Source of the DNA: Mycobacterium sp. SVM_VP21
GTDB lineage: Bacteria > Actinomycetota > Actinomycetes > Mycobacteriales > Mycobacteriaceae
Direction: 5' to 3'
DNA length: 64,000 bases
Assembly: GCA_024758765.1 (NCBI GenBank)
Contig: CP101406.1
Span: 4,340,001 to 4,404,000 of the forward strand
The first letter of the stretch is position 1; the number at the start of each line of letters is the position of its first letter. The translations under genes and the position numbers were made by a program. The notes beneath the pieces were generated by a model. It searched no databases and had not been told where the DNA came from. It saw only the letters and a list, made by a program, of their open reading frames with translations. Positions 1 through 11,181 of this stretch are shown piece by piece.

Positions 1-413
1 AGGTGGACCCGGTGCTGGCGCAGGCTCGTGACCAACTCGACGCCGGTGACTTTGCGGCGGCGCGAGCCTCCTATCAGGCGTTGCTGGACACCGACCCCAA
101 CCACGTCGAAGCCAAGGGGGCGCTGCGCCAGCTCACCTTCCTGGAACGCGCGACGGGGCGGCAACCTGATGCGCCGGCACAGGCCGACGCCGACCCGGGC
201 AACGTCGAGGCCGCCTTCGCCGCGGCGGATGTACAGATCCTCAACCAGGACGTGACCGCTGCGTTCGACCGGCTGATCGCACTGGTGCGACGGACCGCCG
301 GCGACGAGCGGACCGAGGTGCGGACCCGGCTGGTGGAATTGTTCGAGCTGTTCGACCCCGCCGACCCAGAGGTCGTCGCCGGCCGGCGCAATCTGGCCAA
401 CGCGCTGTACTGA
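1..413 (+). CDS. C-terminal part of TPR/thioredoxin-like (YbbN-type) protein, truncated by window edge
   Basis: The open frame enters from the left edge and ends at TGA 411-413, so only the last ~136 residues are present and the true start lies outside. The first visible stretch (QARDQLDAGDFAAARASY) is a TPR helix pair. A second helical repeat follows, then a conserved tail (TRLVELFELF, RRNLANALY) typical of the C-terminal domain of YbbN/CnoX-like thioredoxin-TPR proteins. In M. tuberculosis the gene beside glgB is Rv1324, a thioredoxin-like protein, and the position agrees. The catalytic thioredoxin half cannot be checked here. It converges on glgB across a 60-bp hairpin repeat. Confidence 0.75.
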   Translation, partial: VDPVLAQARDQLDAGDFAAARASYQALLDTDPNHVEAKGALRQLTFLERATGRQPDAPAQADADPGNVEAAFAAADVQILNQDVTAAFDRLIALVRRTAGDERTEVRTRLVELFELFDPADPEVVAGRRNLANALY

Positions 414-432
414 TCCCGGGCGACTCTCCAGG

Positions 433-492
433 GCGAGCAGACGCAGAATCGCACTCCGCTACGCGGATTAGTGCGATTCTGCGTCTGCTCGC
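433..492. terminator. Perfect 23-bp inverted repeat, dispersed element copy 1 (probable bidirectional terminator)
   Basis: Left arm 433-455 and right arm 470-492 are exact reverse complements (core GCAGACGCAGAATCGCAC) around a 14-nt loop that could fold further (CCGC-TAC-GCGG). It lies between the convergent ends of the TPR gene and glgB, as expected of a two-way terminator. It has no T-tract, which is common in mycobacteria. A second copy at 39686-39745 has the same architecture with one compensatory pair change. Confidence 0.7.
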
Positions 493-521
493 GGTGGTGG
501 GCGCCTTGCGCTATTCGGGTG

Positions 522-2738
522 CTACTCGGGTGCCAGCCACACCGCGGACAGGGCGGGTAGCACCAGCACCGCCGAGGCCGGCCGGCCGTGCCACGGCTCA
601 TCGGTCGCCTCGACCCCGCCCAAGTTGCCCTCACCCCATCCGCGGTAGCCGACGGCGTCGGTGTTGAGCACCTCACGCCAACGGCCCGCCCGCGGCAGGC
701 CCAGGTGGTAATCGGCGTGGGTGACGCCGGCGAAGTTGAACACGCAGGCCAGCACCGAACCGTCGGTGCCGTAACGCAGGAAGCTCAGCACGTTGTTGGC
801 CGAGTCGTTGGCGTCGATCCAGGAGTACCCCCGCGGGTCGGCGTCCTGGGTCCACAGGGCGGGCAACGTGCGGTAGTGGGCGTTGAGGTCGCTGACCAGC
901 CGCAGGATGCCGGGGGAGTAGCCGTCGGGCTCCATCTGGGGGTCGAGCTGAAACCAGTCGACTCCGCGCTCGTTGCACCACTCGGCACGCTGTCCGAACT
1001 CCTGGCCCATGAACAGCAGTTGCTTGCCGGGATGCGCCCACTGGTAGGCCAGCAGGGCGCGCAGGCCCGCGGCTTTGTGGTGGTCATCTCCGGGCATCCG
1101 CGACCACAGCGTGCCCTTGCCGTGCACCACCTCGTCGTGACTGACCGGCAGCACGTAGTTCTCGCTGAAGGCGTAGAGCATTGAAAACGTCATGTTGTGG
1201 TGGTGGTAGCTGCGGTGCACCGGGTCATGGCCCAGGTAGGCCAGGGTGTCGTGCATCCAGCCCATGTTCCACTTCATCGAAAATCCCAGTCCGCCAAGGC
1301 TGGTGTCGCGGGTGACGCCCGGCCAGGAGGTGGACTCCTCGGCGATGGTCACGATGCCCGGCGCGACCCGGTGGGTGGTCGCGTTCAACTCCTGCAGGAA
1401 CTGCACCGCCTCCAGGTTCTCTCGGCCGCCGTGGATGTTGGGGGTCCATCCGCCGTGCGGACGCGAATAGTCCAGGTAGAGCATCGATGCCACGGCATCC
1501 ACCCGCAGCCCGTCCACGTGGAACTCGGTTAGCCAATACAGCGCATTGGCGACCAGGAAGTTGCGCACCTCCGGACGGCCGAAGTCGAACACGTAAGTGC
1601 CCCAGTCGAGTTGCTCACCGCGGCGCGGATCGGAGTGCTCGTAGAGCGGGGTCCCGTCGAATCGGCCCAGCGCCCAGTCGTCTTTGGGGAAGTGTGCCGG
1701 CACCCAGTCCACGATGACGCCGATGCCGGCACCGTGCAGGGCATCCACCAGCGCCCGGAAGTCGTCGGGGGTGCCGAAGCGCGCCGTCGGGGCGTAATAG
1801 GACGTCACCTGGTATCCCCAAGACCCGCCGAACGGATGCTCCGCCACCGGCAGCAGTTCCACATGGGTGAAGCCCTGCTGGACAACGTATTCGGTCAGTT
1901 CCACTGCCAGCTGGCGGTAGCTCAGCCCCGGGCGCCACGAGCCCAGATGGACCTCGTAGGTGCTCATCGGCTCACTCACCGGGTCGCGCTTGCGGCGCTG
2001 TGCCATCCAGTCGGCGTCGTTCCAGGTGTAGTCGCTGGCCGTCACCATCGATGCGGTGCGCGGCGGCACCTCGGTGGCGTAGGCGAACGGATCGGCGCGC
2101 TCGGTGATCGCGCCGTCTGCCTCATGGATGCGGAACTTGTAGAGGCCGGCAGGGGGGAAGTCGGGCCAGAACAGCTCCCAGATTCCCGAGGAGCCCAATG
2201 ATCGCAGCGGGGCGTCGTCGCCGGCCCAGCCGTTGAAATCACCGACCAGACTGACCCCGATGGCGTTGGGCGCCCACACTGCGAAGGACACGCCGGAGAC
2301 CTCACCGTCGGGCGTGGTGAAGCTGCGATGCTGAGCCCCCATCACTTCCCAGAGGCGTTCGTGGCGTCCCTCGGCGAACAGGTACAGGTCGAACTCGCCC
2401 AGGGTCGGCGCAAAGCGATATCCATCGGCGACCGTGTGCACGCCGGTGGGCTCGGCGAATTCGGCCGTGTCCGGGTAATGCACCTCCAGCCGGTAGTCGA
2501 TGAGATCGGTGAACGGCAGGGCCACGGCGAACAACCCGGAGCCCAGGTCGCGCATGATGAAGCGTTCGGTACCGACGAGCACCGCCATGCGCCGAGCGCG
2601 CGGGCGCAGTGCCCGGATGATGGTGGTCTTGCTGTATTCGTGAGCGCCCAGGATGGAATGCGGATCGTGGTGCTCACCGGCGAGCAGCCGGGCCAGGTCG
2701 GCAGGATGGGGTGCCAGATGTCGGCTCATGGTGCTCAT
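522..2738 (-). CDS. glgB: 1,4-alpha-glucan branching enzyme GlgB
   Basis: GlgB transfers alpha-1,4 glucan segments to make alpha-1,6 branches in glycogen and in capsular or methylglucose-polysaccharide precursors. The 738-residue product is full length (M. tuberculosis ~731). It has an N-terminal CBM48-like region ([17 protein letters not shown]) and a GH13 barrel. The nucleophile region is GLRVDAV (~411), the acid/base region TIAEEST (~465) and the third carboxylate SHDEV (~534). The C-terminal beta domain ends with ASAVLVLP. The start is the ATG overlapping the glgE stop (TGATG), so the two are translationally coupled; an ATG three codons further in is an alternative. It completes the GlgE pathway with glgE and divergent glgP. 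Confidence 0.97.
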   Translation of the reverse strand: MSTMSRHLAPHPADLARLLAGEHHDPHSILGAHEYSKTTIIRALRPRARRMAVLVGTERFIMRDLGSGLFAVALPFTDLIDYRLEVHYPDTAEFAEPTGVHTVADGYRFAPTLGEFDLYLFAEGRHERLWEVMGAQHRSFTTPDGEVSGVSFAVWAPNAIGVSLVGDFNGWAGDDAPLRSLGSSGIWELFWPDFPPAGLYKFRIHEADGAITERADPFAYATEVPPRTASMVTASDYTWNDADWMAQRRKRDPVSEPMSTYEVHLGSWRPGLSYRQLAVELTEYVVQQGFTHVELLPVAEHPFGGSWGYQVTSYYAPTARFGTPDDFRALVDALHGAGIGVIVDWVPAHFPKDDWALGRFDGTPLYEHSDPRRGEQLDWGTYVFDFGRPEVRNFLVANALYWLTEFHVDGLRVDAVASMLYLDYSRPHGGWTPNIHGGRENLEAVQFLQELNATTHRVAPGIVTIAEESTSWPGVTRDTSLGGLGFSMKWNMGWMHDTLAYLGHDPVHRSYHHHNMTFSMLYAFSENYVLPVSHDEVVHGKGTLWSRMPGDDHHKAAGLRALLAYQWAHPGKQLLFMGQEFGQRAEWCNERGVDWFQLDPQMEPDGYSPGILRLVSDLNAHYRTLPALWTQDADPRGYSWIDANDSANNVLSFLRYGTDGSVLACVFNFAGVTHADYHLGLPRAGRWREVLNTDAVGYRGWGEGNLGGVEATDEPWHGRPASAVLVLPALSAVWLAPE

Positions 2739-4834
2739 CAGCGGCGCAGCAGCTCGGTGCGGGCATCGGGGTTGATCGGCGGCATGGTGACGATGTGAGC
2801 GACCGCGTGGGCCGGATCCAAGCGCACATAGTTGTCCTGGCCCCAGTTGTAGTCCTCACCGCTGATCTGGTCACGCACCCAGAAGCGCTGGTAGTCAGGC
2901 ATTCCCAACGCCCACATGTCCAGGTGCAGGGTCGCCTGCTCGGCGCTGAACGGATTCAGCGTGACGACCACCAGCACGGTGTCGCCGGTAGCCGGGTCGA
3001 ACTTGCTGTAAGCCAGCAGCGTGTCGTTGTCGACATGATGGAAGTGCGCGGTGCGCAGCTGGTTGAACGCCGGGTGCAGCCGGCGAATCTCGTTGAGCCG
3101 GGCGATGAACGGCTCCAGGGAGCGACCCTCGGCGATCGCTCTGGCGAAGTCGCGGGGGCGAAGTTCGTACTTCTCCGAATCGAGGTACTCCTCGCTGCCC
3201 TCATGCACTGGACGGTCCTCGAACAACTCGAATCCGGAGTACACCCCCCACGCCGGGCCCAGTGTCGCCGCCAGTACCGCGCGGATGGCGAACATCCCCG
3301 GGCCGCCGTGCTGCAGGCTGGCGTGCAGGATGTCGGGGGTGTTGACGAACAGATTCGGCCGACGGAAGTCGGCGAGTTCGGCGATCTGCTGGCCGAACTC
3401 CGTGATCTCGGATTTTGTTGTCCGCCAGGTGAAGTACGAGTAGGACTGGGTGAACCCCAACTTGGCCAGGCCGTACTGGCGCGCCGGTGGCGTGAACGCC
3501 TCGGATAGAAACAGCACATCCGGATCGATGTTCTTGACGGCGGCGATCAACCAGAGCCAGAAGTCCGGGGGCTTGGTGTGCGGGTTGTCCACTCGAAAGA
3601 TCTTCACCCCGTGGTCCATCCAGAACCCGACCACCCGCAGCACCTCGGCGTACAGGCCGGCCGGATCGTTGTCGAAGTTCAGCGGGTAGATGTCCTGGTA
3701 TTTCTTCGGTGGGTTCTCTGCGTAGGCGATGGTGCCGTCGGGCAGCTCGGTGAACCATTCCCGATGCTGGGTGGCCCAGGGATGATCCGGTGCGCACTGC
3801 AACGCCAGGTCCAGTGCGACCTCCAGGTCGAGCCGGCGCGCCGCGGCGACGAAGTCGTCGAAGTCGCCGATGTCGCCCAGTTCCGGATGCACCGCGTCGT
3901 GGCCGCCCTCGACGCTGCCGATGGCCCACGGCGAACCGACGTCGCCGGGTTCGGCGGTCGCGGAGTTGTTGCGGCCCTTACGGTGCACACGGCCGATGGG
4001 GTGGATCGGTGGCAGGTACACCACGTCGAAGCCCATCTGTGCGATCCGGGGCAGTGCCGTGGCCGCGGTGGCGAACGTGCCGTGCACCGGGCGCCCGTCG
4101 GCGTCCCAGCCGCCGGTCGAGCGCGGAAACATCTCGTACCACGCGCCCCGGCGTGCCAGCGGCCGATCCACCCAGACCTGATGCTCGACACCGGCGGTGA
4201 CCAGCTCACGTAGCGGGTAGCGGGCCAACAGTTCGTCGAGTTCGGCCGACAGCGCCGGCGCGGCCCGCGACACCGGGTCGCCTGAGGCACGCAACGCCGC
4301 GGCTGCCGCCAGCACTGGTTCACGCTGTGCGGTCGGCACCCCGGCTGCGGCACGGTCGAACAAGTCGGCGCCGATCAACAGGTCGTTGGACAGTTCGGCC
4401 GCGGCCTGGCCGGCATCCAGCTTGGCGGTCACCGCGTGTCGCCAGCTCTGCAACGGGTCCCCCCAACCCTCGACCCGGAAAGTCCACAACCCGACGGCGT
4501 CGGGGGTGAAGGCGCCGTGGAAGACATAGGCGTCGAACCCGGTGTGCATGGGCAGACGCAGGGCCGAGCCGGTCGAGGTCGCGGGCAGGGGGTCGCCGGG
4601 CAGCGGATAGCGCCGCCCGACGTAACGCACCACCAACGTCGCAGCGACCGCCTCATGGCCTTCCCGCCAGACCGTAGCCTTGACCGGCACGGTCTCACCG
4701 ACCACGGCCTTGGCCGGGTAGCGGCCGCACGAGACGACCGGCTCGACATCGTCGACCTCGACTCGGCCAGCCACCACACTCCGTTCGTCGTCGGGCTGTA
4801 GCCCACGGTAGCCGTCGTCCGGGGGACCTGGCAT
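2738..4834 (-). CDS. glgE: Maltosyltransferase GlgE
   Basis: GlgE polymerises maltose-1-phosphate into alpha-1,4-glucan, the polymerising step of the trehalose-TreS-Pep2-GlgE route. From ATG 4834 the product is 698 residues, close to M. tuberculosis (~701). The frame extends upstream to 4909, but those residues are not conserved-looking and would run into the glgP promoter. Recognisable parts are the N-terminal Ig-like domain ([16 protein letters not shown]), GH13_3 barrel motifs ([16 protein letters not shown]), nucleophile segment [10 protein letters not shown] (~415) and general acid segment [10 protein letters not shown]. It is the upstream member of a glgE-glgB operon with a 1-nt overlap. 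Blocking GlgE in M. tuberculosis causes toxic maltose-1-phosphate build-up. Confidence 0.97.
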   Translation of the reverse strand: MPGPPDDGYRGLQPDDERSVVAGRVEVDDVEPVVSCGRYPAKAVVGETVPVKATVWREGHEAVAATLVVRYVGRRYPLPGDPLPATSTGSALRLPMHTGFDAYVFHGAFTPDAVGLWTFRVEGWGDPLQSWRHAVTAKLDAGQAAAELSNDLLIGADLFDRAAAGVPTAQREPVLAAAAALRASGDPVSRAAPALSAELDELLARYPLRELVTAGVEHQVWVDRPLARRGAWYEMFPRSTGGWDADGRPVHGTFATAATALPRIAQMGFDVVYLPPIHPIGRVHRKGRNNSATAEPGDVGSPWAIGSVEGGHDAVHPELGDIGDFDDFVAAARRLDLEVALDLALQCAPDHPWATQHREWFTELPDGTIAYAENPPKKYQDIYPLNFDNDPAGLYAEVLRVVGFWMDHGVKIFRVDNPHTKPPDFWLWLIAAVKNIDPDVLFLSEAFTPPARQYGLAKLGFTQSYSYFTWRTTKSEITEFGQQIAELADFRRPNLFVNTPDILHASLQHGGPGMFAIRAVLAATLGPAWGVYSGFELFEDRPVHEGSEEYLDSEKYELRPRDFARAIAEGRSLEPFIARLNEIRRLHPAFNQLRTAHFHHVDNDTLLAYSKFDPATGDTVLVVVTLNPFSAEQATLHLDMWALGMPDYQRFWVRDQISGEDYNWGQDNYVRLDPAHAVAHIVTMPPINPDARTELLRR

Positions 4835-4911
4835 CACGCAACATGTTCGCAACCGAATTGTCAGGTCTAGGCGGCAGTCGCAGATTCGCGTCGCCGGTAG
4901 TGTGGTCAAGC
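4835..4911. promoter_or_regulatory. Divergent promoter region glgE / glgP
   Basis: The 77 bp between the chosen starts of glgE (ATG 4834, minus) and glgP (GTG 4912, plus) must hold both promoters. The only AT-rich patch is around 4840-4870. No clear -10/-35 pair or operator palindrome could be assigned by eye. Confidence 0.45.
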
Positions 4912-7494
4912 GTGAAGGCCCTCCGCCGGTTCACCGTTCGCGCCCACCTACCCGAGCGGCTGCTGGCCCTCGAGCAGCTGTCGATGAACCTGCGCTGGTC
5001 GTGGGAGCAGCCAACGCAGGAGCTCTTCGCCGCCATAGACCCCGAATTGTGGGACGGTTGTGGGCGTGATCCGGTAGCGCTGCTGGGGGCGGTCAGTCCC
5101 GGGCGGCTCGAGGCGCTGGCCGCCGACCAGGAGTTCACCGCCCGGCTCGATGCGCTGGCTGCCGACCTCGCGGCGTACTTGACCAGGCCGAGGTGGTATC
5201 AGCACCAGCAGGCCGGTGGGGCGGCGCTGCCGACGGCGGTCGCCTACTTCTCGATGGAATTCGGGGTCGCCGAAGCTCTGCCCAACTACTCGGGCGGCCT
5301 GGGGATCCTGGCCGGGGATCACCTGAAGTCAGCGTCGGATCTGGGCGTGCCGTTGATCGCGGTGGGGCTGTACTACCGGTCCGGATATTTCCGTCAGGCG
5401 CTGACCGCCGACGGCTGGCAACGCGAAACCTATCCGGCACTGGACCCGCAGGGGCTGCCGTTGCGGCTGCTGGTCGATGCCGACGGCAGACCGGTGCTGA
5501 TCGATGTGGCGTTGCCCGGTGCCGGGCGGTTGCGGGCCCGGATCTGGGTCGCACAAGTGGGTCGAGTGCCGTTGTTGCTGCTGGATTCCGATATCGGTGA
5601 GAACCCGCACCAGCTGCGCGGAATCACCGACCGGCTCTACGGCGGCGACCAGGAGCATCGGATCCGTCAGGAGATCTTGGCGGGGATCGGCGGCGTGCGG
5701 GCCATCCGCGAATTCACCCGGTTGCAGGGCATGCCCGCTCCCGAGGTTTTTCACATGAACGAGGGGCACGCGGGCTTCCTCGGCGTCGAACGCATCCGTG
5801 AGCTGATCGCCGAGCAGGGTCTGGACTTCGACACCGCATTGGCCGTAGTCCGGTCGGCGACGGTGTTCACCACCCATACCCCGGTGCCGGCCGGAATCGA
5901 CCGGTTTCCGGCCGACATGGTGCGCCGCTACTTCGACGACGGCGGTGATGCTTTGGTCGCCGGGGTGCCCACCGCGCGGATCATGGAACTGGGCGTGGAA
6001 CACGATCCCGGCATGTTCAACATGGCCCACATGGGCCTGCGGCTCGCGCAGCGCGCCAACGGTGTCTCCCGGCTGCACGGGCGCGTCAGCCGGGTGATGT
6101 TCAACGACCTGTGGCCCGGGTTCGACGGCGACGAGGTGCCGATCGGCTCGATCACCAATGGCGTGCACGCGCCGAGTTGGGCGGCGCCGCCGTGGTTGCA
6201 GCTCAGTCGCGATGTGGCCGCGACCGACTCGTTCAGTGAGCCCGCGGCCTGGCAGCGCCTGCAACAGGTCGATCCCGTGACGCTGTGGTCCATCCGCTCG
6301 CAGCTGCGGGCACTGCTCGTCGACGAGGTCCGGCTGCGGCTGCTGCAATCCGGATTGGAACGCGGTTCCTCGGAAGCCGAGTTGGGTTGGATCGCTACGG
6401 CATTCGACCCTGACGTGCTGACCATCGGCTTCGCCCGGCGGGTGCCGACGTACAAGCGGCTGACGCTGATGCTGCGCGATCCCGACCGACTCGAGCAGCT
6501 GCTGCTCGATGAGCAGCGTCCCGTCCAGCTGATCGTCGCCGGCAAGTCTCATCCGGCCGACGACGACGGCAAGGCGCTGATTCAGCAGGTGGTGCGGTTC
6601 GCCGATCGCCCGGAGGTGCGGCACCGCATCGCCTTCCTGCCCGACTACGACATGTCGATGGCGCGGCGGCTTTACTCGGGATGCGATGTCTGGCTCAACA
6701 ATCCGCTGCGCCCGTTGGAGGCCTGCGGCACCTCGGGAATGAAGAGCGCGCTCAACGGCGGGCTGAACCTGTCGATTCGCGACGGCTGGTGGGACGAGTG
6801 GTTCGACGGGCAGAACGGCTGGGCGATTCCCACCGCGGACGGTGTCGCCGACGAGAATCGGCGTGACGATCTGGAAGCTGCGGCGCTCTACGATCTGCTG
6901 GCGTCATCGGTGGTGCCGAAGTTCTACGAGCGCGACGACCGGGGCGTGCCGCCGCGCTGGATGGAGATGGTGCACCACACCCTGCAGACGCTGGGGCCGA
7001 AGGTACTGGCATCGCGGATGGTGCACGACTACGTGGAGCAGTGTTATGCCCCCGCCGCTCAATCCTTGCGGCGCACCTGCGAGCCGATCGACGGGGTGCC
7101 CTACGGTGCGGCCCGTCAGCTGGCCGACTACCGGCGCCGAGCGGAGGCGGCCTGGCCGCACATCCAGATCACCGACGTCGACAGCACCGGGCTGCCCGAC
7201 GCGCCCTGGTTGGGATCGGAGCTGACCCTGACCGCCTCGGTGCGCCTGGCCGGCTTGCGGCCGGACGAGGTGGTGGTGCAGGCGGTGCTGGGCCGGGTGG
7301 ATTCCGGTGACACCCTGCTGGATCCGGTCACCGTGGCGATGTCGCACGTCCACACCGACTCTGACGGAACGGAAGTTTTCTCCACGACCAGTCGGCTACC
7401 GGTGGCCGGGTCGGTGGGCTACACCGTACGGGTGCTGCCGTGCCATCCGTTGTTGTCCGGCGATGCCGAACTGGGACTGGTCACGCTGGCCTAA
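4912..7494 (+). CDS. glgP: Alpha-glucan phosphorylase GlgP
   Basis: GlgP removes glucose from alpha-1,4-glucan ends as glucose-1-phosphate (GT35, PLP-dependent) and can act reversibly on GlgE products. The GTG at 4912 gives 860 residues beginning [16 protein letters not shown], the usual mycobacterial N-terminus; the upstream extension to 4843 lacks similarity. Motifs include [41 protein letters not shown] and the PLP-lysine segment [12 protein letters not shown] (Lys ~610). Length and an N-terminal DUF3417-type segment fit the actinobacterial GlgP branch. It is divergent from glgE-glgB and ends opposite a metallopeptidase gene across a hairpin. Confidence 0.96.
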   Translation: MKALRRFTVRAHLPERLLALEQLSMNLRWSWEQPTQELFAAIDPELWDGCGRDPVALLGAVSPGRLEALAADQEFTARLDALAADLAAYLTRPRWYQHQQAGGAALPTAVAYFSMEFGVAEALPNYSGGLGILAGDHLKSASDLGVPLIAVGLYYRSGYFRQALTADGWQRETYPALDPQGLPLRLLVDADGRPVLIDVALPGAGRLRARIWVAQVGRVPLLLLDSDIGENPHQLRGITDRLYGGDQEHRIRQEILAGIGGVRAIREFTRLQGMPAPEVFHMNEGHAGFLGVERIRELIAEQGLDFDTALAVVRSATVFTTHTPVPAGIDRFPADMVRRYFDDGGDALVAGVPTARIMELGVEHDPGMFNMAHMGLRLAQRANGVSRLHGRVSRVMFNDLWPGFDGDEVPIGSITNGVHAPSWAAPPWLQLSRDVAATDSFSEPAAWQRLQQVDPVTLWSIRSQLRALLVDEVRLRLLQSGLERGSSEAELGWIATAFDPDVLTIGFARRVPTYKRLTLMLRDPDRLEQLLLDEQRPVQLIVAGKSHPADDDGKALIQQVVRFADRPEVRHRIAFLPDYDMSMARRLYSGCDVWLNNPLRPLEACGTSGMKSALNGGLNLSIRDGWWDEWFDGQNGWAIPTADGVADENRRDDLEAAALYDLLASSVVPKFYERDDRGVPPRWMEMVHHTLQTLGPKVLASRMVHDYVEQCYAPAAQSLRRTCEPIDGVPYGAARQLADYRRRAEAAWPHIQITDVDSTGLPDAPWLGSELTLTASVRLAGLRPDEVVVQAVLGRVDSGDTLLDPVTVAMSHVHTDSDGTEVFSTTSRLPVAGSVGYTVRVLPCHPLLSGDAELGLVTLA

Positions 7495-7531
7495 GGGCCG
7501 GGCGGGGGCGCCGTGAGTTTTCCCGTCGGCG

Positions 7532-7587
7532 AGATTGCGCTCAGGGCTGCGATTCGTCGTCGCGATCTACGACCTTCAGCGCAATCT
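7532..7587. terminator. Long imperfect hairpin between convergent genes
   Basis: The arms AGATTGCGCT (7532-7541) and AGCGCAATCT (7578-7587) are exact complements, and the inner sequence pairs partly, with a few mismatches. It sits between the ends of glgP (plus) and the metallopeptidase (minus), so a shared terminator is likely. Confidence 0.55.
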
Positions 7588-7619
7588 GAACGGTCCGCCG
7601 TCCTGCGGAGAACACCGGA

Positions 7620-9125
7620 TCAGGGGAAACGCGCCAGGCAGCGATCGAAATCGCCGAGCACCCCGGTGCGGTAGGCATCGATGCGTGAGAACCCGGCCGG
7701 CACCGATTCGCCGTTGATGTCGCCGGCGGCCAGACCGTTGGTCAGCAGCCCGGCGACCGCCTCGTCCAGATCGCCCGCGGTCAACGCGATTCTGCCGCCG
7801 TTGGAGGTGGTGACGCCCTCGGACAGCCGGGTGGTGGCCACCCCGGTCAGGCATGCGGTGCGCAGCGCGGCCGCGGCGTTGTCGAGCACCAGCCCGCCGT
7901 GTTCGATCTGCACGCGCTGCAGGTACCGCGAGATCAGCGCCGAGTAGGCGGTGTTGTCGCCGGACAGCGTCGCCAACTTCTGGTCCTTGCTGGGGGTGCC
8001 CATGGTCTGCAGGGCCGGCAGGTCGACCGCAATGGTGTTGGTCGCCGGACAATACGAGGCCGGCGGGCTGGGCCGGGCGTCCGAGCACGACGAAGCGGCC
8101 GCGGCGTCGAACGTGAGTTTCGGTGGCTGGGCCGGCGTGAACGCGATGTTCATCGCATCGAGGACCAGTCGCACCGATTCCTCGCTGACCGGCACCTCGC
8201 CGGTCTCGTCCTGTTGCAGCTGCACCGGCAGTTCGCCGCGCCGCCGCTCGATCTCCTTGGCGTCGATGGCTTGACACGAGCCGGCGCCGTCGGTGAACCC
8301 GAACTGGAACGCCGAGATCCGCTCGAAGGCCGAGCCGTGCTCGTTGCTGCCGATCGACTCGTCAGGACCGAGCAACGGATCACGCAGCGCCAGCATCGCG
8401 GCCAACACGCCGTTAAGCCCGTCGCCGGTGCTCAACGTGAAGCGGGGGGAATCGCCCTGGGCCACCCAGCGCAGGTAGACGCCCGCCAGACAGTCGGCCT
8501 GCTGCTCGGCCACCAGGGTCGGGGTCTGGCGCCGCTTGGTGATGCCGGCGGTGCGGGCAATCGCATGGCCGTATTCGTGGGCGAGCACCATGGTGATGGC
8601 CATGTCGCCATAGGCGCTGCGCAGCGCGGGCAGCAGCAGCCGGCGATCCCAGCCGATGGTGTTGTCCAGATAGCAGTAGGCGGCGTTGACCAACAGGAAA
8701 GTCCTGTTGTCGCAGAACTTTCCGCGTAGTTGCGCCGGATCCCAGGACAGCAGTGACTTCGCCGGCTTGAACTCGCCGTCGAAGGTGTTGGGATAGGTCG
8801 TGGTCCAAAACGCCTCGAGGTCGCTGACCGACTGGGCGGCGAGCTGATCGATCCGCCCGCCGTCGGTGCCGTCGACCTCCCGGGTCGGTGGCGGGGCGTC
8901 AGGGCGCAGCCCGGTGGGTCCGTCGACGGCCTGCAGGCCGCCCACCCGGAACGGGTCGGCGAAGACCGACACGGGATTCCCGTCGAGCATGCGGGCACAC
9001 CCGCTCAGCAATAACACCAGCGTGCAGGCGGTGGCGAGAACACGGTGGTTCAGCGAGCCTCGACGAAGGAGAGGCGAAGCTGGGGCCGCCGCATTAACAC
9101 GGTGCCGTCGGCGGGCAAGGCGCAT
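7620..9125 (-). CDS. Secreted lipoprotein, neutral zinc metallopeptidase-like (HEYGH)
   Basis: The N-terminus has a basic stretch, a hydrophobic segment (VLATACTLVLLL) and a lipobox LSGC, so a membrane-anchored lipoprotein is predicted. A zincin motif HEYGH lies near residue 183 within AITMVLAHEYGHAI, followed by a helix with EQQADCLAG. This arrangement matches the YpfJ-type neutral zinc metallopeptidase family, in which ExxAD supplies the third ligand. The ~250 residues after the core are mycobacterial-type with no known domain. ATG 9125 gives 501 residues; a downstream GTG would remove ten residues and keep the signal peptide. It lies 20 bp downstream of dinG on the same strand. M. tuberculosis has no gene at this position as I recall. 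Substrate unknown. Confidence 0.75.
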   Translation of the reverse strand: MRLARRRHRVNAAAPASPLLRRGSLNHRVLATACTLVLLLSGCARMLDGNPVSVFADPFRVGGLQAVDGPTGLRPDAPPPTREVDGTDGGRIDQLAAQSVSDLEAFWTTTYPNTFDGEFKPAKSLLSWDPAQLRGKFCDNRTFLLVNAAYCYLDNTIGWDRRLLLPALRSAYGDMAITMVLAHEYGHAIARTAGITKRRQTPTLVAEQQADCLAGVYLRWVAQGDSPRFTLSTGDGLNGVLAAMLALRDPLLGPDESIGSNEHGSAFERISAFQFGFTDGAGSCQAIDAKEIERRRGELPVQLQQDETGEVPVSEESVRLVLDAMNIAFTPAQPPKLTFDAAAASSCSDARPSPPASYCPATNTIAVDLPALQTMGTPSKDQKLATLSGDNTAYSALISRYLQRVQIEHGGLVLDNAAAALRTACLTGVATTRLSEGVTTSNGGRIALTAGDLDEAVAGLLTNGLAAGDINGESVPAGFSRIDAYRTGVLGDFDRCLARFP

Positions 9126-9145
9126 GGGGTACCACGATAGTTGGC

Positions 9146-11128
9146 TCAGGCGCCGCGCAGCCGCTGCAGCGCCAGCTGCACCTTCGCGGTGTCGGTGGTG
9201 CCCCAGAACGGCGGCAGCGAGGCCCGCAGATATCCGGCGTAACGGGCGGTGGCCATCCGGGAATCGAGCACCGCCACCACACCTCGGTCGTCGTTTCCGC
9301 GCAGCAGCCGGCCGGCGCCCTGGGCCAGCAGCAGGGCCGCGTGGTTGGCGGCCACCGCCATGAAGCCGTTGCCGCCGCGCGCGGTGATGGCGCGCTGCCG
9401 GGCGGTCAGCAGCGGATCATCGGGCCGCGGGAACGGGATGCGGTCGATGAGCACCAGCGACAGCGACGGTCCCGGTACGTCGACGCCCTGCCACAGCGAC
9501 AGCGTGCCGAACAGCGAGGTCTCCGCGTCGTCGGCGAACTGCTCGACCAGCGCACCGGTGGTGTCGTCGCCCTGGCACAGCACCGGGGTGTCGAGGCGCT
9601 CGCGCATCGCTTCGGCCGCGGCTCGTGCCGCCCGCATCGACGAGAACAAACCCAGGGTTCGGCCGCCGGCCGCGGTGATCAACGCGGTGATCTCGTCGAG
9701 CTGTTCGGCCGTGCCGGTGCCGTCGCGCCCGGGTGGCGGCAGGTGCGCCGCGACGTAGAGGATGCCCGACTTGGCGTGCGCAAACGGCGAGCCGACATCA
9801 AGGCCCCGCCAGCGCGCGGCCTGGGGATCTTCGCCGCGCCGCAGACCCCAGTCGCCGGCCATGGCATCGAAGGACCCGCCGACCGTCAGCGTCGCCGAGG
9901 TCAGCACCGTCGTCGCCCGGGCGAACAGCCGCTCGCGCAGCAGGCCCGCCACCGACAGCGGTGCCACCCGCAACACGGCCCGCACCGAACCCCGGTTGTC
10001 TTCGTGGCTGAGCCAGACCACGTCGTAGCGGTCGGGGATGGCCGGCTCGAACGAGGTCAGGATCCGGGCCGCGGTGTCGGTGATCTCGGTCAGTGCGGCG
10101 GCGGACTCCTTGCGCGCGGCGGCAACCTTGGGGTCGGCGGGCGCGGTGTCGATCGCGGCGCGGGCCGCCCCGGCGGCATCACGCAGGGCGGCCAGATAGG
10201 TGGCCAGCTCGTCGTCGAGGTGGTCCATCCGGCCGGGGGTGCCGTCGTGGATCGCCGAGCCGAACGTCAGCGATGCGGCATCGAGGCGCTGGACCAGCTC
10301 CGGGGAGACCAGCCGGCCCACGCGGCGCACCGCGACGCTGAGCATGGTCGCGCTCAGCTCGGCGGTGGCCACCGAGGTCACCCGGTCGGCGAGTTCGTGC
10401 GCCTCGTCGATCACCAGCAGGCGATGCTCGGGCAGCACGGTGGTGTCGGAGATGGCGTCGATGGCCAACAACGCGTGGTTGGTGACGACGACGTCGGCCT
10501 CGGCAGCGACGCCGCGGGCCCGCTCGGCGAAGCAGTCGGTGCCGTACTGGCAGCGCACGGCGCCCACGCATTCTCGTGCCGAGACGCTGACTTGGGACCA
10601 GGACCGTTCCGGTACACCGGGTTTGAGGTCGTCGCGATCGCCGGTGTCGGTGTCTTCAGCCCACGCGGTCAGCCGCTGCACGTCGCGGCCCAGGGCACTT
10701 GCCGCGAACGGATCGAACAGCTCGGCCTGCGGCTCGTCGTCGGACTCCTCGGCTATACCGGTGTGGATCTTGTTCAGGCACAGGTAATTCCGCCGGCCCT
10801 TGAGCAGCGCGAAAGTGGGTCGCCGGGGCAGCACTTTTTCCAGGGCGCCGGCCAGACGTGGCAGGTCACGGTCGACGAGCTGGCGTTGCAATGCGATGGT
10901 CGCAGTCGACACCACGACGGGGTTCTCGTCGGTCAACGCGCGCGCGATCGCCGGAACCAGGTAGGCCAGCGACTTGCCGGTACCGGTGCCGGCCTGCACC
11001 GCCAGATGCTCGCCGGTGTCGAAGCAGCGCGCCACCGCCTCGGCCATACGGACCTGGCCCTCGCGTTCGCTGCCGCCCAGTGCGGCTACCGCGGCGGCGA
11101 GTAGCTCGGATACGGACGGGTCAGCCAT
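9146..11128 (-). CDS. dinG: DinG-type ATP-dependent DNA helicase
   Basis: This is an XPD/DinG-family superfamily 2 helicase, expected to unwind DNA-RNA or G-quadruplex structures. Walker A is AGTGTGKSLAYL and the DEAH box is VIDEAHELADR. Later motifs include TSATLTVGGSFD, SLWQGVDVPG and QGAGRLLR. Cysteines characteristic of the Fe-S domain are present (YLCLN, ARECVGAVRC, DCFAER). ATG 11128 starts MADPSVSELLAAAV, giving 660 residues (M. tuberculosis Rv1329c ~664); a longer 686-residue reading adds an unlikely N-terminus. A lipoprotein peptidase gene follows closely on the same strand. Confidence 0.95.
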   Translation of the reverse strand: MADPSVSELLAAAVAALGGSEREGQVRMAEAVARCFDTGEHLAVQAGTGTGKSLAYLVPAIARALTDENPVVVSTATIALQRQLVDRDLPRLAGALEKVLPRRPTFALLKGRRNYLCLNKIHTGIAEESDDEPQAELFDPFAASALGRDVQRLTAWAEDTDTGDRDDLKPGVPERSWSQVSVSARECVGAVRCQYGTDCFAERARGVAAEADVVVTNHALLAIDAISDTTVLPEHRLLVIDEAHELADRVTSVATAELSATMLSVAVRRVGRLVSPELVQRLDAASLTFGSAIHDGTPGRMDHLDDELATYLAALRDAAGAARAAIDTAPADPKVAAARKESAAALTEITDTAARILTSFEPAIPDRYDVVWLSHEDNRGSVRAVLRVAPLSVAGLLRERLFARATTVLTSATLTVGGSFDAMAGDWGLRRGEDPQAARWRGLDVGSPFAHAKSGILYVAAHLPPPGRDGTGTAEQLDEITALITAAGGRTLGLFSSMRAARAAAEAMRERLDTPVLCQGDDTTGALVEQFADDAETSLFGTLSLWQGVDVPGPSLSLVLIDRIPFPRPDDPLLTARQRAITARGGNGFMAVAANHAALLLAQGAGRLLRGNDDRGVVAVLDSRMATARYAGYLRASLPPFWGTTDTAKVQLALQRLRGA

Positions 11129-11181
11129 GGTGTGCACAGGGTGAAGTGCGCCGCCGAGACGCCGCAGGCACATTGGGCCGC

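Noticed and set aside
5329..6624. 431-codon open frame antisense to glgP
   Set aside because: Shadow of glgP. Residue composition (His, Arg, Gln, Gly) is non-protein-like.
9341..11104. 587-codon open frame antisense to dinG
   Set aside because: Shadow of dinG third-position GC, with no motif.
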